NCBI GenBank assembly: GCA_015060455.1
Contig: SUYM01000003.1
Location: 1 to 64,000, forward strand
Source: Bacteroidales bacterium
GTDB lineage: Bacteria > Bacteroidota > Bacteroidia > Bacteroidales > UBA932
Direction of reading: 5' to 3'
DNA: 64,000 nucleotides
In this document: one piece after another, positions 51,176 to 59,805 of the stretch
Layout of the letters: every line of letters starts with the position of its first letter
Numbering within the stretch: position 1 is the first letter of the stretch
Made by a program: the position numbers and the translations under genes
The notes under the pieces: generated by a model
The model's database searches: none
Seen by the model: the letters and a program-made list of their open reading frames with translations, nothing else
Told to the model about the DNA's origin: nothing

Positions 51176-52680
51176 TTCACCGGAGAAAGTCCCATATCAG
51201 CGGCCAGTTCGCGCATATAGGCATCTGCCGCTTCGAATGAACCCTCAATCCTGCCATCAAGAATCGCATCCTTGACAGCATCTTTAAGCACGCCGATCTC
51301 CCTGCACGGGGCAATACCGAAAAGTTCCATCACATACTCCCCTGTTATAGGGTTCTTCCAGTTGCGCACAGCATCCTTTGCCTCCACCTCGACCATCTTT
51401 GCCTTCACAAGTTCGAAATTGGCATGCAGACGCTCCACCTTTCGAGGATTCTTGGATGTAATGTCGGCATGACACAGAAGCATCAGGTCGTCTATATCGT
51501 TGCCCGCATCAAAAAGAAGCCTGCGCACTGCCGAATCCGTGACCTCGTCAGTCACAAGGGCTATCGGACGAAGATGCAGCCCCACCAACTTCTGGACATA
51601 CTTCATCTTCTCGTTCAGAGGCATCTTCAGACTCTGAAATATCTTGGGAATCCATTTTGCGCCCACAAACTCGTGTCCGTGGAAAGTCCATCCGAGTTGC
51701 GGATCATATCTCTTGGTTGCAGGCTTGGCTATATCGTGAAGCAGGGCGGCCCAGCGAAGCCAGACATTCGGTTCAGTGCGGACCTTCCCGACTTCAACTC
51801 CATCGACAAAGACCCAATCCTTCAAGGCACCCGCAGCAATTCCTTCCTCCTCATATCGCGCCACATTATCAAGCACCTCCAATGTGTGTGAAAAATTCTC
51901 CTTATGTCCCTTGCCGTCAATGCTTTCCACACCTTTCAACTTGACAAGTTGCGGCAATATCCAGTCCAGAAGCCCCACCTGGTCAAGCAGTCTGAAACCC
52001 ATCGAAGGATGCGAAGTCACAAGTATCTTGTTGAGTTCCTCCACAATCCTCTCCTTGGAAAGTATCTCCATACGGTGCAGGTTGCGTCTTATGGAATCCT
52101 TAGACTCCTGCACGATCTGAAATTCGAGTTCGGGAGTGGACAGTTTGGTGGCAAAACGCACGGCACGCACCATTCTGAGGGGGTCGTCGCTATAAGTGGT
52201 ATCCGGATCGAGGGGTGTGCGGATTATGCCGGCAGCAAGGTCCCTGATGCCTCCGAAAGGATCGACCAGCGCCCCAAAATCCTCCTTCTGCAAACTGAAA
52301 GCCATGGCATTGATTGTGAAATCACGGCGCAACTGATCGTCTTCCAGAGTTCCGTTCTCAACGATAGGCTTTCGGGAATTACGGTTATATGACTCCTTCC
52401 GCGCACCCACAAATTCGACTTCAATCCCCTTGTAACGAAGCATTGCTGTACCGAAATTCCTGAACACGGACACATTGGTATGCACCTTCTGCGCCACCGC
52501 CTCAGCCACGGCTATTCCGCTGCCCTCAACAACAATATCTATATCCTTGCTCGGACGGCCGAGGAAGCAGTCGCGGACATAACCGCCTATCACAAAGGCT
52601 CTCACCCCCAGTTCAGCAGCAGTTTCAGATACGATCTGGAATATCTTATGATCCAAAAAACCTTGAGTTATCGTTGACAT
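51172..52680 (-). CDS. cca: CCA tRNA nucleotidyltransferase with HD domain
   Basis: A 502-residue class II nucleotidyltransferase that adds or repairs the 3' CCA of tRNA. The catalytic motif FVIGGYVRDCFLGRPSKDIDIVVEG, RRDFTINAMAF, DPLRMVRAVRFATKL and the neck/body helices are present, followed by an HD domain (LLHDIAKPATKRYD). It is needed here because the window's tRNA-Phe lacks an encoded CCA. The gene overlaps its neighbours on both sides (13 bp with the HsdR-N-like gene, 4 bp with xerC). Confidence 0.93.
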   Translation of the reverse strand: MSTITQGFLDHKIFQIVSETAAELGVRAFVIGGYVRDCFLGRPSKDIDIVVEGSGIAVAEAVAQKVHTNVSVFRNFGTAMLRYKGIEVEFVGARKESYNRNSRKPIVENGTLEDDQLRRDFTINAMAFSLQKEDFGALVDPFGGIRDLAAGIIRTPLDPDTTYSDDPLRMVRAVRFATKLSTPELEFQIVQESKDSIRRNLHRMEILSKERIVEELNKILVTSHPSMGFRLLDQVGLLDWILPQLVKLKGVESIDGKGHKENFSHTLEVLDNVARYEEEGIAAGALKDWVFVDGVEVGKVRTEPNVWLRWAALLHDIAKPATKRYDPQLGWTFHGHEFVGAKWIPKIFQSLKMPLNEKMKYVQKLVGLHLRPIALVTDEVTDSAVRRLLFDAGNDIDDLMLLCHADITSKNPRKVERLHANFELVKAKMVEVEAKDAVRNWKNPITGEYVMELFGIAPCREIGVLKDAVKDAILDGRIEGSFEAADAYMRELAADMGLSPVK

Positions 52681-53078
52681 AACATTTCATTGTATTTGGG
52701 GACATCTGTCAGAATCCCGTATTTTCCTCCGGTATTGCCGAACATGAAGGTCTTACGACCGTTGGTTATGGCTATATATCTGACATTCAGTACCATATTA
52801 TATCTTATTGTCTGATCAAGCACCTCCTCGCTCAGTTCCACCTCAGGTCTCTTGCACTCTACCACCATCAGAGGCCTGGCATTTCTGTCATATACCAGAA
52901 TATCCGCACGGAACTGTTTGCCTCCCAACCTGAATCCCGTCTCGCTCATCATCAGATGCAGAGGCACCTCCAGATTCTCCGCCAATACGCCTATGAACCA
53001 CTGCCTCACCCTCTCCTCGGGCGTCAGGGCCACCTCCTTCCTGCGCAGCGGATCCCATATAGTCTGTTTGCCGTCCAT
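52668..53078 (-). CDS. HsdR-N-like PD-(D/E)XK domain protein
   Basis: A 136-residue protein with the type I restriction R-subunit N-terminal fold alone: WDPLRRKEVALTPEERVRQWFIGVL, FRADILVYDRNARPLMVVECKRPEVELSEEVLDQTIRYN. The D...E-x-K nuclease triad (D in RADILVYD, E and K in VECKRP) is intact. No HsdM, HsdS or helicase part is nearby. Single-domain copies are widespread in Bacteroidetes and sit with housekeeping genes; the function is unknown, possibly nucleic-acid repair. It is the first gene of the operon with cca, xerC and hpf. Confidence 0.82.
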   Translation of the reverse strand: MDGKQTIWDPLRRKEVALTPEERVRQWFIGVLAENLEVPLHLMMSETGFRLGGKQFRADILVYDRNARPLMVVECKRPEVELSEEVLDQTIRYNMVLNVRYIAITNGRKTFMFGNTGGKYGILTDVPKYNEMLCQR

Positions 53079-53147
53079 ATCCTCAGATTAAACAATTCCA
53101 CACTCTGCCTGAGCAGACAATCATACAAAGATAATCAGAAAATTTTG

Positions 53148-53155
53148 TATTTTTG
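53148..53155 (+). promoter_or_regulatory. -7 element TATTTTTG for the prolyl-tRNA editing gene
   Basis: TATTTTTG fits TAnnTTTG, 22 bp before ATG 53178. No convincing TTTG at -33. Confidence 0.55.
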
Positions 53156-53177
53156 TCCGGCACAGAAACAAATCGTC

Positions 53178-53735
53178 ATGACAAGCGAAAAGACAGAAAA
53201 AGTGGAAAGATTCCTCTGCGGACACGGAATAGATTTCAAGACACATCACCATCCTCCCCTTCCTACCATAGAACTCGCGCTCGAATACTGGAAGGAGATT
53301 GATTCGACCCATTGCAAGAATCTGTTCTTCCGCAACCACAAGGGCAACAGGCATTATCTTGTCGTCTTCGAGTGCCATAAGGAACTTGGCATCCACACCT
53401 TGGAGAAAAGCCTGAAACAGGGCAAACTGTCGTTCGCATCTCAGGAAAGGATGGAGCGCTGTCTCGGTCTTCTTCCCGGTTCAGTCTCCCCTTTCGGTCT
53501 GATAAATGACATGAATCTTACGGACCAGGCGGGCAACCCTCGTGAAGGCGTATCGGCAAAGGAACTTTTTGAAAACGGACACAGGGTCAGACTTTTCCTT
53601 GACAAGGACCTCCAAAACGCAGAAAGGGTAAGTTTCCACCCATGCGACAACACTGCCAGCACAGTCATCAGCAATGCCGGCCTGCTCAGGTTCCTGGAAA
53701 TCTGGGGCGGCGAGTATGAATGGATAGAGGTATGA
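53178..53735 (+). CDS. Prolyl-tRNA deacylase, YbaK/ProX-type
   Basis: A 185-residue editing-domain protein. The fold is recognised from the N-terminal HGIDFKTHHHPPLPTIELALEYW, HCKNLFFRNHKGNRHYLVVFECHK with the catalytic Lys region (K in CKNLFF), LLPGSVSPFGLIND and SFHPCDNTASTVIS. Family members hydrolyse Ala-tRNA(Pro) or Cys-tRNA(Pro) in trans. I start at ATG 53178, just after the promoter; longer in-frame starts lie inside the divergent gene. It abuts the convergent glycosyltransferase gene with no gap. Confidence 0.9.
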   Translation: MTSEKTEKVERFLCGHGIDFKTHHHPPLPTIELALEYWKEIDSTHCKNLFFRNHKGNRHYLVVFECHKELGIHTLEKSLKQGKLSFASQERMERCLGLLPGSVSPFGLINDMNLTDQAGNPREGVSAKELFENGHRVRLFLDKDLQNAERVSFHPCDNTASTVISNAGLLRFLEIWGGEYEWIEV

Positions 53736-54608
53736 TCACAGGAAGGCCCTGCGATTGAATGACTCACGTCTGCGCCTTATAAGGTCAGGATAGCAGGCAA
53801 TCAACTTAGGGATATATCCAAGGACATCGGCAGAAAACCAGCGCAGACTCCACATGAGCATCTCCACAGGTTGATATATCAATCTGAGCCACAGATGATT
53901 GGACGGATCGGAAACGCGGGCCAAGGCCATGATGTATTTACGTCTCATCCTGAACGCCTTGGTCAGAGTTCTCTCCTCACGGTCATGAACAGCATGGACA
54001 CCGGCAACAAATCCCACCTTGAAGCCCTTGAAGCGGACCCTGTCGAGATAATTGTCATCCTCTCCATAATGGTAGAATACAGGTGAAAAGCCCCCGACAG
54101 CCTCTATACACTCACGGCTTATCATCCAATGGGCCGCCATCACGAAGGACACCTCGTATATATGTCCGTCCTGATATGCATCCACTGGAAATTTCAGGCA
54201 TTTTTCCGCAAATCCTGCATCGGGCTTATCCATAGCAGCGACCATCTGGACCGGCGAAAGTACTCCATATTCAGGCTGCGACGCCATGGCCTCCATTAGC
54301 CTGCCCAAGGTATCCGGCATGACCCAGGCATCCTGATTGAGCAGATAGACATAATCATAACCGTGCTCCAAGGCATATTTCAAACCGACATTGTTAGCCC
54401 TGCCGAAACCGAGATTCCCGTCAGACTGCACAAGCACGACCTCCGGGAAATGCGCCCTGACGTATTCCGGCGTCCCGTCTGTCGAACAATTATCAACAAC
54501 AAAGACATCGGTAGGCATGATGCTGCACCTGAGGCTTCCAAGGCAGGCATCAAGCCATTTCATGCCGTTGTAGGTGATGACAACTGTCAATATTGCAGGC
54601 CGACTCAT
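53736..54608 (-). CDS. Glycosyltransferase family 2
   Basis: A 290-residue GT-A transferase: ILTVVITYNGMKWLDACLGSLR, VFVVDNCSTDGTPEYV, DGNLGFGRANNVGLKYAL, then YVYLLNQDAWV, where the metal-binding DxD appears as NQDA, and the acceptor-side HYGEDDNYLDRVRFKGFKVGFV. It resembles rhamnosyltransferase-type enzymes of O-antigen or capsule assembly. Start ATG 54608 overlaps the stop of the GT8 gene by 4 bp (ATGA), so the two are co-translated. The acceptor is unknown. Confidence 0.85.
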   Translation of the reverse strand: MSRPAILTVVITYNGMKWLDACLGSLRCSIMPTDVFVVDNCSTDGTPEYVRAHFPEVVLVQSDGNLGFGRANNVGLKYALEHGYDYVYLLNQDAWVMPDTLGRLMEAMASQPEYGVLSPVQMVAAMDKPDAGFAEKCLKFPVDAYQDGHIYEVSFVMAAHWMISRECIEAVGGFSPVFYHYGEDDNYLDRVRFKGFKVGFVAGVHAVHDREERTLTKAFRMRRKYIMALARVSDPSNHLWLRLIYQPVEMLMWSLRWFSADVLGYIPKLIACYPDLIRRRRESFNRRAFL

Positions 54609-55567
54609 GCTCTTCCACACTTTTTCCGCAGCCAAAGCCGCCTGTAAAGGTAACGGTCATATAAGCCCAGACATTTCAGGACAGTCCTGAACACATACAT
54701 TCTCACTGGGGCAAGCCTGTCCCAGAAAGACACCTTTTCAACAGAAGGGACAGGACAGCCTGACAATTCAAGATACGAACGGTACAGCCCTGCGAACTTG
54801 ACGCAAAAACATTTTCGTGCAGGCTTGTAATCACTGAAATGAATTATCACAGGAGCGTGGTAATATTCATATCTGTCACGATAATCCCTGAAACCGGATG
54901 CAGGTATGTAATTCATATTGAATCTGTTCCACTTTGGAGGCAGTTGATACCACCGTCCCTTGAACACATAGTTCAACGCATCCTGATCATGGCAGAATAC
55001 CACCCTGTCCCTCTTGGCAAACTCAAGCAAGAGCGGTTCACACCCATGTTCCCTCCAGTATTTCAGATTGACGAGCATGACTGCCGAACAGAAATAATCC
55101 GCATCATAAGGAATCGATAAAGCCGCCCTATGGTCATCAAAACACGGGACGACGTCCTTTACGGCAGCAAGGGCATAGTCTTCCATCTCTAAGTCAAACA
55201 ACGGGGAAATATCTCCAAGGACTGCTGTATCCACATCAAGATAGAGAGCCTTATCCACATCTTCCAGAACAGAAGACAGGAGAAGACGGTAATACGCCGC
55301 CATGGACAAAGGACGGACGGTACGGAACTTTACTCCCTCCAGACTTGCATGGTCAACCTGATGAAAACATATCTTCGAGCCATATCTTCCGGCAAGTCCT
55401 TTCAGAAAATCCATGTTAGCATCCGAAAGGCTCCCATAAAGTACATGAATGACAATCTCATTGCCTCTGTTGTTTTCCAACAGGGAGCAGAGCATCACCG
55501 ACGCATGATGAATATAATTGTCATCCGTACTGCATCCTACGTGATATATGTTTGTATCTTCGCTCAT
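54605..55567 (-). CDS. Glycosyltransferase family 8
   Basis: A 320-residue retaining GT8 enzyme similar to LPS galactosyl- or glucosyltransferases. The DxD motif is D111-V-D113 in ALYLDVDTAVLGDISPLF. Earlier, STDDNYIHHASVMLCSLLENN marks the nucleotide-sugar site, and HDQDALNYVFKGRWYQLPPKWNRF follows. It is upstream of the GT2 gene and shares its transcript, and is divergent from another GT2 gene at 55653. The sugar donor is not determinable. Confidence 0.88.
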   Translation of the reverse strand: MSEDTNIYHVGCSTDDNYIHHASVMLCSLLENNRGNEIVIHVLYGSLSDANMDFLKGLAGRYGSKICFHQVDHASLEGVKFRTVRPLSMAAYYRLLLSSVLEDVDKALYLDVDTAVLGDISPLFDLEMEDYALAAVKDVVPCFDDHRAALSIPYDADYFCSAVMLVNLKYWREHGCEPLLLEFAKRDRVVFCHDQDALNYVFKGRWYQLPPKWNRFNMNYIPASGFRDYRDRYEYYHAPVIIHFSDYKPARKCFCVKFAGLYRSYLELSGCPVPSVEKVSFWDRLAPVRMYVFRTVLKCLGLYDRYLYRRLWLRKKCGRA

Positions 55568-55637
55568 ATATGCCGATTTATCAGAGCAAATTTAATGTTT
55601 TTATTTGTACTTGTTACAGGACAGTCAAATTTTATTG

Positions 55638-55645
55638 TATATTTG
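55638..55645 (+). promoter_or_regulatory. -7 element TATATTTG close to a start codon
   Basis: TATATTTG lies only 7 bp before ATG 55653, which predicts a leaderless or nearly leaderless mRNA for the GT2 gene. TTTG at 55604-55607 is too far (30 nt) to be the -33 box. Confidence 0.5.
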
Positions 55646-55652
55646 CTTTGAT

Positions 55653-56648
55653 ATGGATATTACAGCAAGCATAGTCATCGTCAGCATGAACAACACCTCG
55701 TGTCTGTTCCCATGCCTTGATTCCATAAGGAAGCATACCGCAGTTTCCTATGAGACGCTTGTAGTCGCCTATATGTTCTCTGAGGAAAATCTCGCGCTGC
55801 TGTCTCGGAAATACCCCTGGGTCACAGTCATAAGGAGCGACGAACTGCGCGGCTTTGCCGAAAACAACAATCTCGCATTGGAGCAGGCCAAAGGCAAGTA
55901 TTGCTTCATAGTCAACGATGATACACTGATGTCCATGCCGGTCATCGACAGACTTGTCGCCGACATGGAAGCGCTTGATGAGAACACTGCCGCAATATCT
56001 CCCGAAATCGTCTTTCCGGACGGAAGGGTGCAGACCTGCGGAAGAGGTCCATGGACTCCGTGCAGATATCTCCGCCATTACCTCCATCTTGTAGATGAGA
56101 CCAAGCAGACCCGATGGACCATGCAGAAGGGAATTTTCAGGACATATACCCTCAACGGGGCCTGCTTTCTTGCAAAGACGGATATATTCCGGCAGGCAGG
56201 CTGGTTTGACCCCACATATACATTCACGCCAGAAGACATAGCCCTCGGCACGCTTTTCAGCAGGAGCGGGCATCCTGTATATGTAGATGCGGACGTAAGG
56301 ATAACCCATATCGCAAATGCCACAGCATCACGCATGGAAGCAGCAATCAAGCCGACCAGGGTCCGTGGCTCTCTCATATTCTATTCAAGCCTGCGCAACA
56401 TAAGGCCAAATCAGGGCACAGAGGGCTGTAACCGCCTGACCTATACGCTCATGGGAGCCTTCATCTGGTGTTTCGAAGCATTGAGGGGACTGAAATATCT
56501 GCTCTGCGACTGTTCAGACAGGACCCCGGAAAGCCGACGCAACCGCATAATGCGCGAGGCGGCAGCCAATGTCCGCAGAAGCATCTTCACGAAAAGGACT
56601 ACAAAAGAGATCTTTACAGACTATTACAATCTTGTCAGGAAGCGGTAG
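55653..56648 (+). CDS. Glycosyltransferase family 2
   Basis: A 331-residue GT2 transferase with ASIVIVSMNNTSCLFPCLDSIRKHT, ELRGFAENNNLALEQAKGKYCFIVNDDTLM (DxD-equivalent NDD), LNGACFLAKTDIFRQAGWFDPTYTFTPEDIALG and a basic C terminus. I start at ATG 55653 on the basis of homology-like opening residues. Its 3' end overlaps the convergent flippase gene by 14 bp. Together with the two transferases and flippase it suggests a small surface-glycan cluster. Confidence 0.86.
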   Translation: MDITASIVIVSMNNTSCLFPCLDSIRKHTAVSYETLVVAYMFSEENLALLSRKYPWVTVIRSDELRGFAENNNLALEQAKGKYCFIVNDDTLMSMPVIDRLVADMEALDENTAAISPEIVFPDGRVQTCGRGPWTPCRYLRHYLHLVDETKQTRWTMQKGIFRTYTLNGACFLAKTDIFRQAGWFDPTYTFTPEDIALGTLFSRSGHPVYVDADVRITHIANATASRMEAAIKPTRVRGSLIFYSSLRNIRPNQGTEGCNRLTYTLMGAFIWCFEALRGLKYLLCDCSDRTPESRRNRIMREAAANVRRSIFTKRTTKEIFTDYYNLVRKR

Positions 56649-58170
56649 TATTTCTGCGGGATGTGATGAAATCCATCAGTCCACGCCGTTCTCCGGCATT
56701 CATGCCGATTGAAAGCACTGAGCATCCTACTGACAGGACGCAGACCGCGGCCTTGACAAGAAACCCTGTGAATCCGTCCCATGAGTAGCAGGATACGATA
56801 ATAAGCGGCAATACAAGCGAGACTGCTGTAACCGCCATCACATTCATATATATCCTGACGAAAAAGTCGCGTGCGGAAAATTGCACAAGGCTTCTCAGGA
56901 TAAGGTATCTGGCGACAAGACATACCTGTGAAAGGACAACTGCAACCAGCACAGTAGACTCAGGTGGCGCACCTGCCTTGAGACAGAGATATGAAACCGG
57001 GAGATTAAGCATCACAAGGAATCCCATGATGATGTTGGTCCTGATCCTGCCGGTTGCCAGAGTCGCTGTAACCATCGGAGTGATAAGAGATTCGCTAAGG
57101 GCGAAAACAAGGAAGAGCGTAACAAATCCGGTGGTATATTCGGGAACTTCCTTAAGCCATATACCTAGCAGATAATCCACATTGAATATGACGGGCAGCA
57201 CAAGAATCAGCAGCAGATAATATGAAAATCTTGCTGACTTGATCACAAGTTTGACCATCATATCCTCCTGTCCGCAGGCATAGGATTTTGTAATCTGGGG
57301 GTTTACTGCTGTCATGAAATTCTTCACGAAACCCTGGACCACACCATTCAACTGGACGGCAATAGCTCTTGCGGCATTGACGGCAGGGCCATAAAAAAGG
57401 TTAATCAGGATATCGGAGCCATAGTCCCGGACAACACTCGCGGCCACACTCACAAAATTCCATCCTGCAAAAGAGAACATTTCCCCGGCTCCACCTCTGG
57501 CCAAGCGGAAACTGAAACGGCATTCCGGGAAATGCCTTCTGCAATAAATTCCATATGCAAGTCTTACAACAATGAACGACAGGGCCATCAGCATCGCATA
57601 AAGGACAAGACGGTCCGCATGGGAATAACTGATTGCCAATGCTATGACAAAGCGCAGAACTCCTTCAAGAATACCTATATAGGCATACGCCGACATTTTC
57701 TCATGGGCTGTTATTGTCGCCATCTGAGGCATGCTCATAAGATTGACCGCAAAAGAGAGGATGGAAAAATGCAGCACCCACCTTGCAGCAGGAATCCTGA
57801 CAGGATCAATGGTCATCTTATTGTCTATATACCACAATCCAAGAGGTTCTGCCACAAGGACTATGACTATGGCAAGAAGTAACTGGACCGCGACTGCCGT
57901 CGAATAGACCTCAGCGACACGTCCATTCTCTCCCTTTCCGAGTTCAAAGGTGATGAAACGGGATATTGCACCTGAAAGAGAGCCTGATATGACAGAGAAC
58001 ATCGCGACAACACCGCCGACGACACTATAGACTCCATAATCGTTTTCTCCTAAGGCCTCCAGCACTATTCTGGACGTAAAGAGTCCCAGGAACATCATAA
58101 AAAGCATCCTCACATACAACATCAACGTGTTTCTGGCTATCCTATGAGTATGTTCCTTATAATTTGTCAT
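56635..58170 (-). CDS. Polysaccharide/oligosaccharide flippase (MOP superfamily, Wzx-like)
   Basis: A 511-residue membrane protein with about 12-14 hydrophobic helices. The opening THRIARNTLMLYVRMLFMMFLGLFTSRIVLEALGENDYGVYSVVGGVVAMFSV is typical of Wzx-like MOP transporters, which flip lipid-linked oligosaccharides across the inner membrane. I start at ATG 58170 (MTNYKEHTHRIA) rather than seven codons earlier. It is convergent with the GT2 gene. The substrate would be the product of the neighbouring transferases, by inference. Confidence 0.87.
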   Translation of the reverse strand: MTNYKEHTHRIARNTLMLYVRMLFMMFLGLFTSRIVLEALGENDYGVYSVVGGVVAMFSVISGSLSGAISRFITFELGKGENGRVAEVYSTAVAVQLLLAIVIVLVAEPLGLWYIDNKMTIDPVRIPAARWVLHFSILSFAVNLMSMPQMATITAHEKMSAYAYIGILEGVLRFVIALAISYSHADRLVLYAMLMALSFIVVRLAYGIYCRRHFPECRFSFRLARGGAGEMFSFAGWNFVSVAASVVRDYGSDILINLFYGPAVNAARAIAVQLNGVVQGFVKNFMTAVNPQITKSYACGQEDMMVKLVIKSARFSYYLLLILVLPVIFNVDYLLGIWLKEVPEYTTGFVTLFLVFALSESLITPMVTATLATGRIRTNIIMGFLVMLNLPVSYLCLKAGAPPESTVLVAVVLSQVCLVARYLILRSLVQFSARDFFVRIYMNVMAVTAVSLVLPLIIVSCYSWDGFTGFLVKAAVCVLSVGCSVLSIGMNAGERRGLMDFITSRRNTTAS

Positions 58171-58278
58171 GTCTGCAATAAATCTTCGCAAATATAGGCA
58201 TTAAATTTTGGTCATATCAAAGAAACTTACTAATTTAGTGCTCGATAAATTTTAAACCATCATTTAACTCTAATAACT

Positions 58279-58578
58279 ATGGTAAGATATTGTGTAATGT
58301 GGAAGTTCAAGCCATCAGATGGCAAGACTGCAAAGGAACTCGCTGAAGACGTCAAGGAAAAGTATCAGTCTCTCCTGGGACTCGTGCCTGGTCTGACAGC
58401 AATTGAAATCGGAATCAACCGTAATGAAGGCAAGACATCTTACGATGCCGTGATGATTGCAGACTTTGAAAGTTGGGAAGCGCTTGCAGCCTACAAGGCA
58501 GACGACATGAGAGACAACGTTATAGAATATGTAAAGACAATCGCGGAAGTTCGCGCGAAAGTTGAATACGAAAGATAG
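58279..58578 (+). CDS. Dabb-family stress-responsive alpha/beta barrel protein
   Basis: A 99-residue dimeric ferredoxin-like barrel protein: MVRYCVMWKFKPSDGKTAKELAEDVKEKYQSL, GLTAIEIGINRNEGKTSYDAVMIADFESWEALAAYKADD. Related proteins are stress-induced or act as small enzymes; the function in Bacteroidales is unknown. It is monocistronic and followed by an exceptionally long hairpin shared with trpS. Confidence 0.85.
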   Translation: MVRYCVMWKFKPSDGKTAKELAEDVKEKYQSLLGLVPGLTAIEIGINRNEGKTSYDAVMIADFESWEALAAYKADDMRDNVIEYVKTIAEVRAKVEYER

Positions 58579-58586
58579 CATATACA

Positions 58587-58663
58587 AAAAAGACTGACCC
58601 CTTAGAAACCGATCGCCTCGCGACCCTATCCGGGAAAACGGTTTCTAAGGGGTCAGTCTTTTT
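58587..58663. terminator. Bidirectional terminator with a 25-bp perfect stem
   Basis: AAAAAGACTGACCCCTTAG... (58587-58611) and its exact reverse complement (58639-58663) enclose a 27-nt loop; the stem is bounded by A and T runs, so it works in both directions between the convergent Dabb and trpS genes. The stem is much longer than those of ordinary terminators in the window. Confidence 0.8.
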
Positions 58664-58678
58664 ATATGGATGTATGCA

Positions 58679-59788
58679 CTACTTCTGATATTTCCTTGTG
58701 TGTTCCGCTATCAGGTCAGCATCATCGAAATAGTTGATCTGCATTGCCTTGCGGACATCTGCAAGGGTCTTGGCAGCCTCTGTGCGGGCGACTTCTGAAC
58801 CCTTGCGGAGGATTTCATATACGGCAGGGATATTCTGCTCATACTGCGCCCTTCTTTCACGGATAGGCTGGAGCATCTCCTCCATGATGTTGAAGAGGAA
58901 CTTCTTGCAGGTGCCGTCCCCAAGACCGCCACGCTCATAATGCGCCTTCATCTGGTCAAGGTTCTCATAGTCAGGAAGATACTTTGCGAAATGCTCGTCC
59001 TTGCAGAAGGCATCAAGATATGTGAAAACCACATTTCCCTCCACATGTCCCGGATCCTCTATCTGGAGGTGCAGCGGATCGGTGAACATGCTGTTGACCT
59101 TCTTCTTGACCTCCTTTGTGGTGTCAGAGAGATAGATGCAGTTGCCGAGTGACTTGCTCATCTTCGCCTTTCCGTCAGTACCCGGGAGACGACAGCAGAC
59201 AGCGTTTTCCGGAAGCAGCATCTCAGGGGTGACAAGAGTCTCGCCATAGACCGAGTTGAACTTATGGACTATCTCGCGTGTCTGCTCGATCATCGGAGCC
59301 TGATCAACGCCCACAGGAACCGTAGTGGCACGGAAAGCGGTGATGTCAGATGCCTGGCTTATAGGATAGGTGAAGAATCCCACAGGAATACCCTTCCTGT
59401 TCTGCTCGTCCTCATTGTCCGAGAAGCCGCGGAGTTGGATCTCCTGCTTCACGGTAGGATTGCGCTGGAGCCTCTGCACCGAAACAAGGTTCATATAATA
59501 GAACGCAAGTTCACAGAGTTCCGGCACCTGCGACTGGATGAAGATTGTAACCTTTTCGGGGTCAAGACCTGCCGAGAGGTAGTCCAGAGCCACCTCGATG
59601 ATATTCTGACGGATTTTCTCCGGATTATCAGCATTGTCGGTGAGAGCCTGAGCATCTGCAATCATGATGAATATCTTCTCAAACTCACCGGAGTTCTGCA
59701 ATTCCACCCTTCTTCTGAGAGAGCCTACATAGTGTCCGAGATGGAGTCTTCCTGTCGGACGGTCGCCTGTCAATATTACCTTTCCCAT
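58679..59788 (-). CDS. trpS: Tryptophanyl-tRNA synthetase
   Basis: A 369-residue class I synthetase: signature HLGH at 16-19 ([17 protein letters not shown]), [21 protein letters not shown], and KMSKS in [18 protein letters not shown]. An insertion around residues 120-145 ([13 protein letters not shown]) makes it longer than E. coli TrpRS (334) and is common in this group. It is separated from the GH84-like gene upstream by 17 bp and could be co-transcribed with it. Confidence 0.97.
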   Translation of the reverse strand: MGKVILTGDRPTGRLHLGHYVGSLRRRVELQNSGEFEKIFIMIADAQALTDNADNPEKIRQNIIEVALDYLSAGLDPEKVTIFIQSQVPELCELAFYYMNLVSVQRLQRNPTVKQEIQLRGFSDNEDEQNRKGIPVGFFTYPISQASDITAFRATTVPVGVDQAPMIEQTREIVHKFNSVYGETLVTPEMLLPENAVCCRLPGTDGKAKMSKSLGNCIYLSDTTKEVKKKVNSMFTDPLHLQIEDPGHVEGNVVFTYLDAFCKDEHFAKYLPDYENLDQMKAHYERGGLGDGTCKKFLFNIMEEMLQPIRERRAQYEQNIPAVYEILRKGSEVARTEAAKTLADVRKAMQINYFDDADLIAEHTRKYQK

Positions 59789-59805
59789 ATATTATTATTC
59801 ACAAA

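Noticed and set aside
52668..53078. Remnant of a type I restriction system
   Set aside because: The single HsdR-N-like domain is complete, overlaps cca in an ordered operon and has no HsdM/HsdS/helicase remains; free-standing versions are usual in this phylum.
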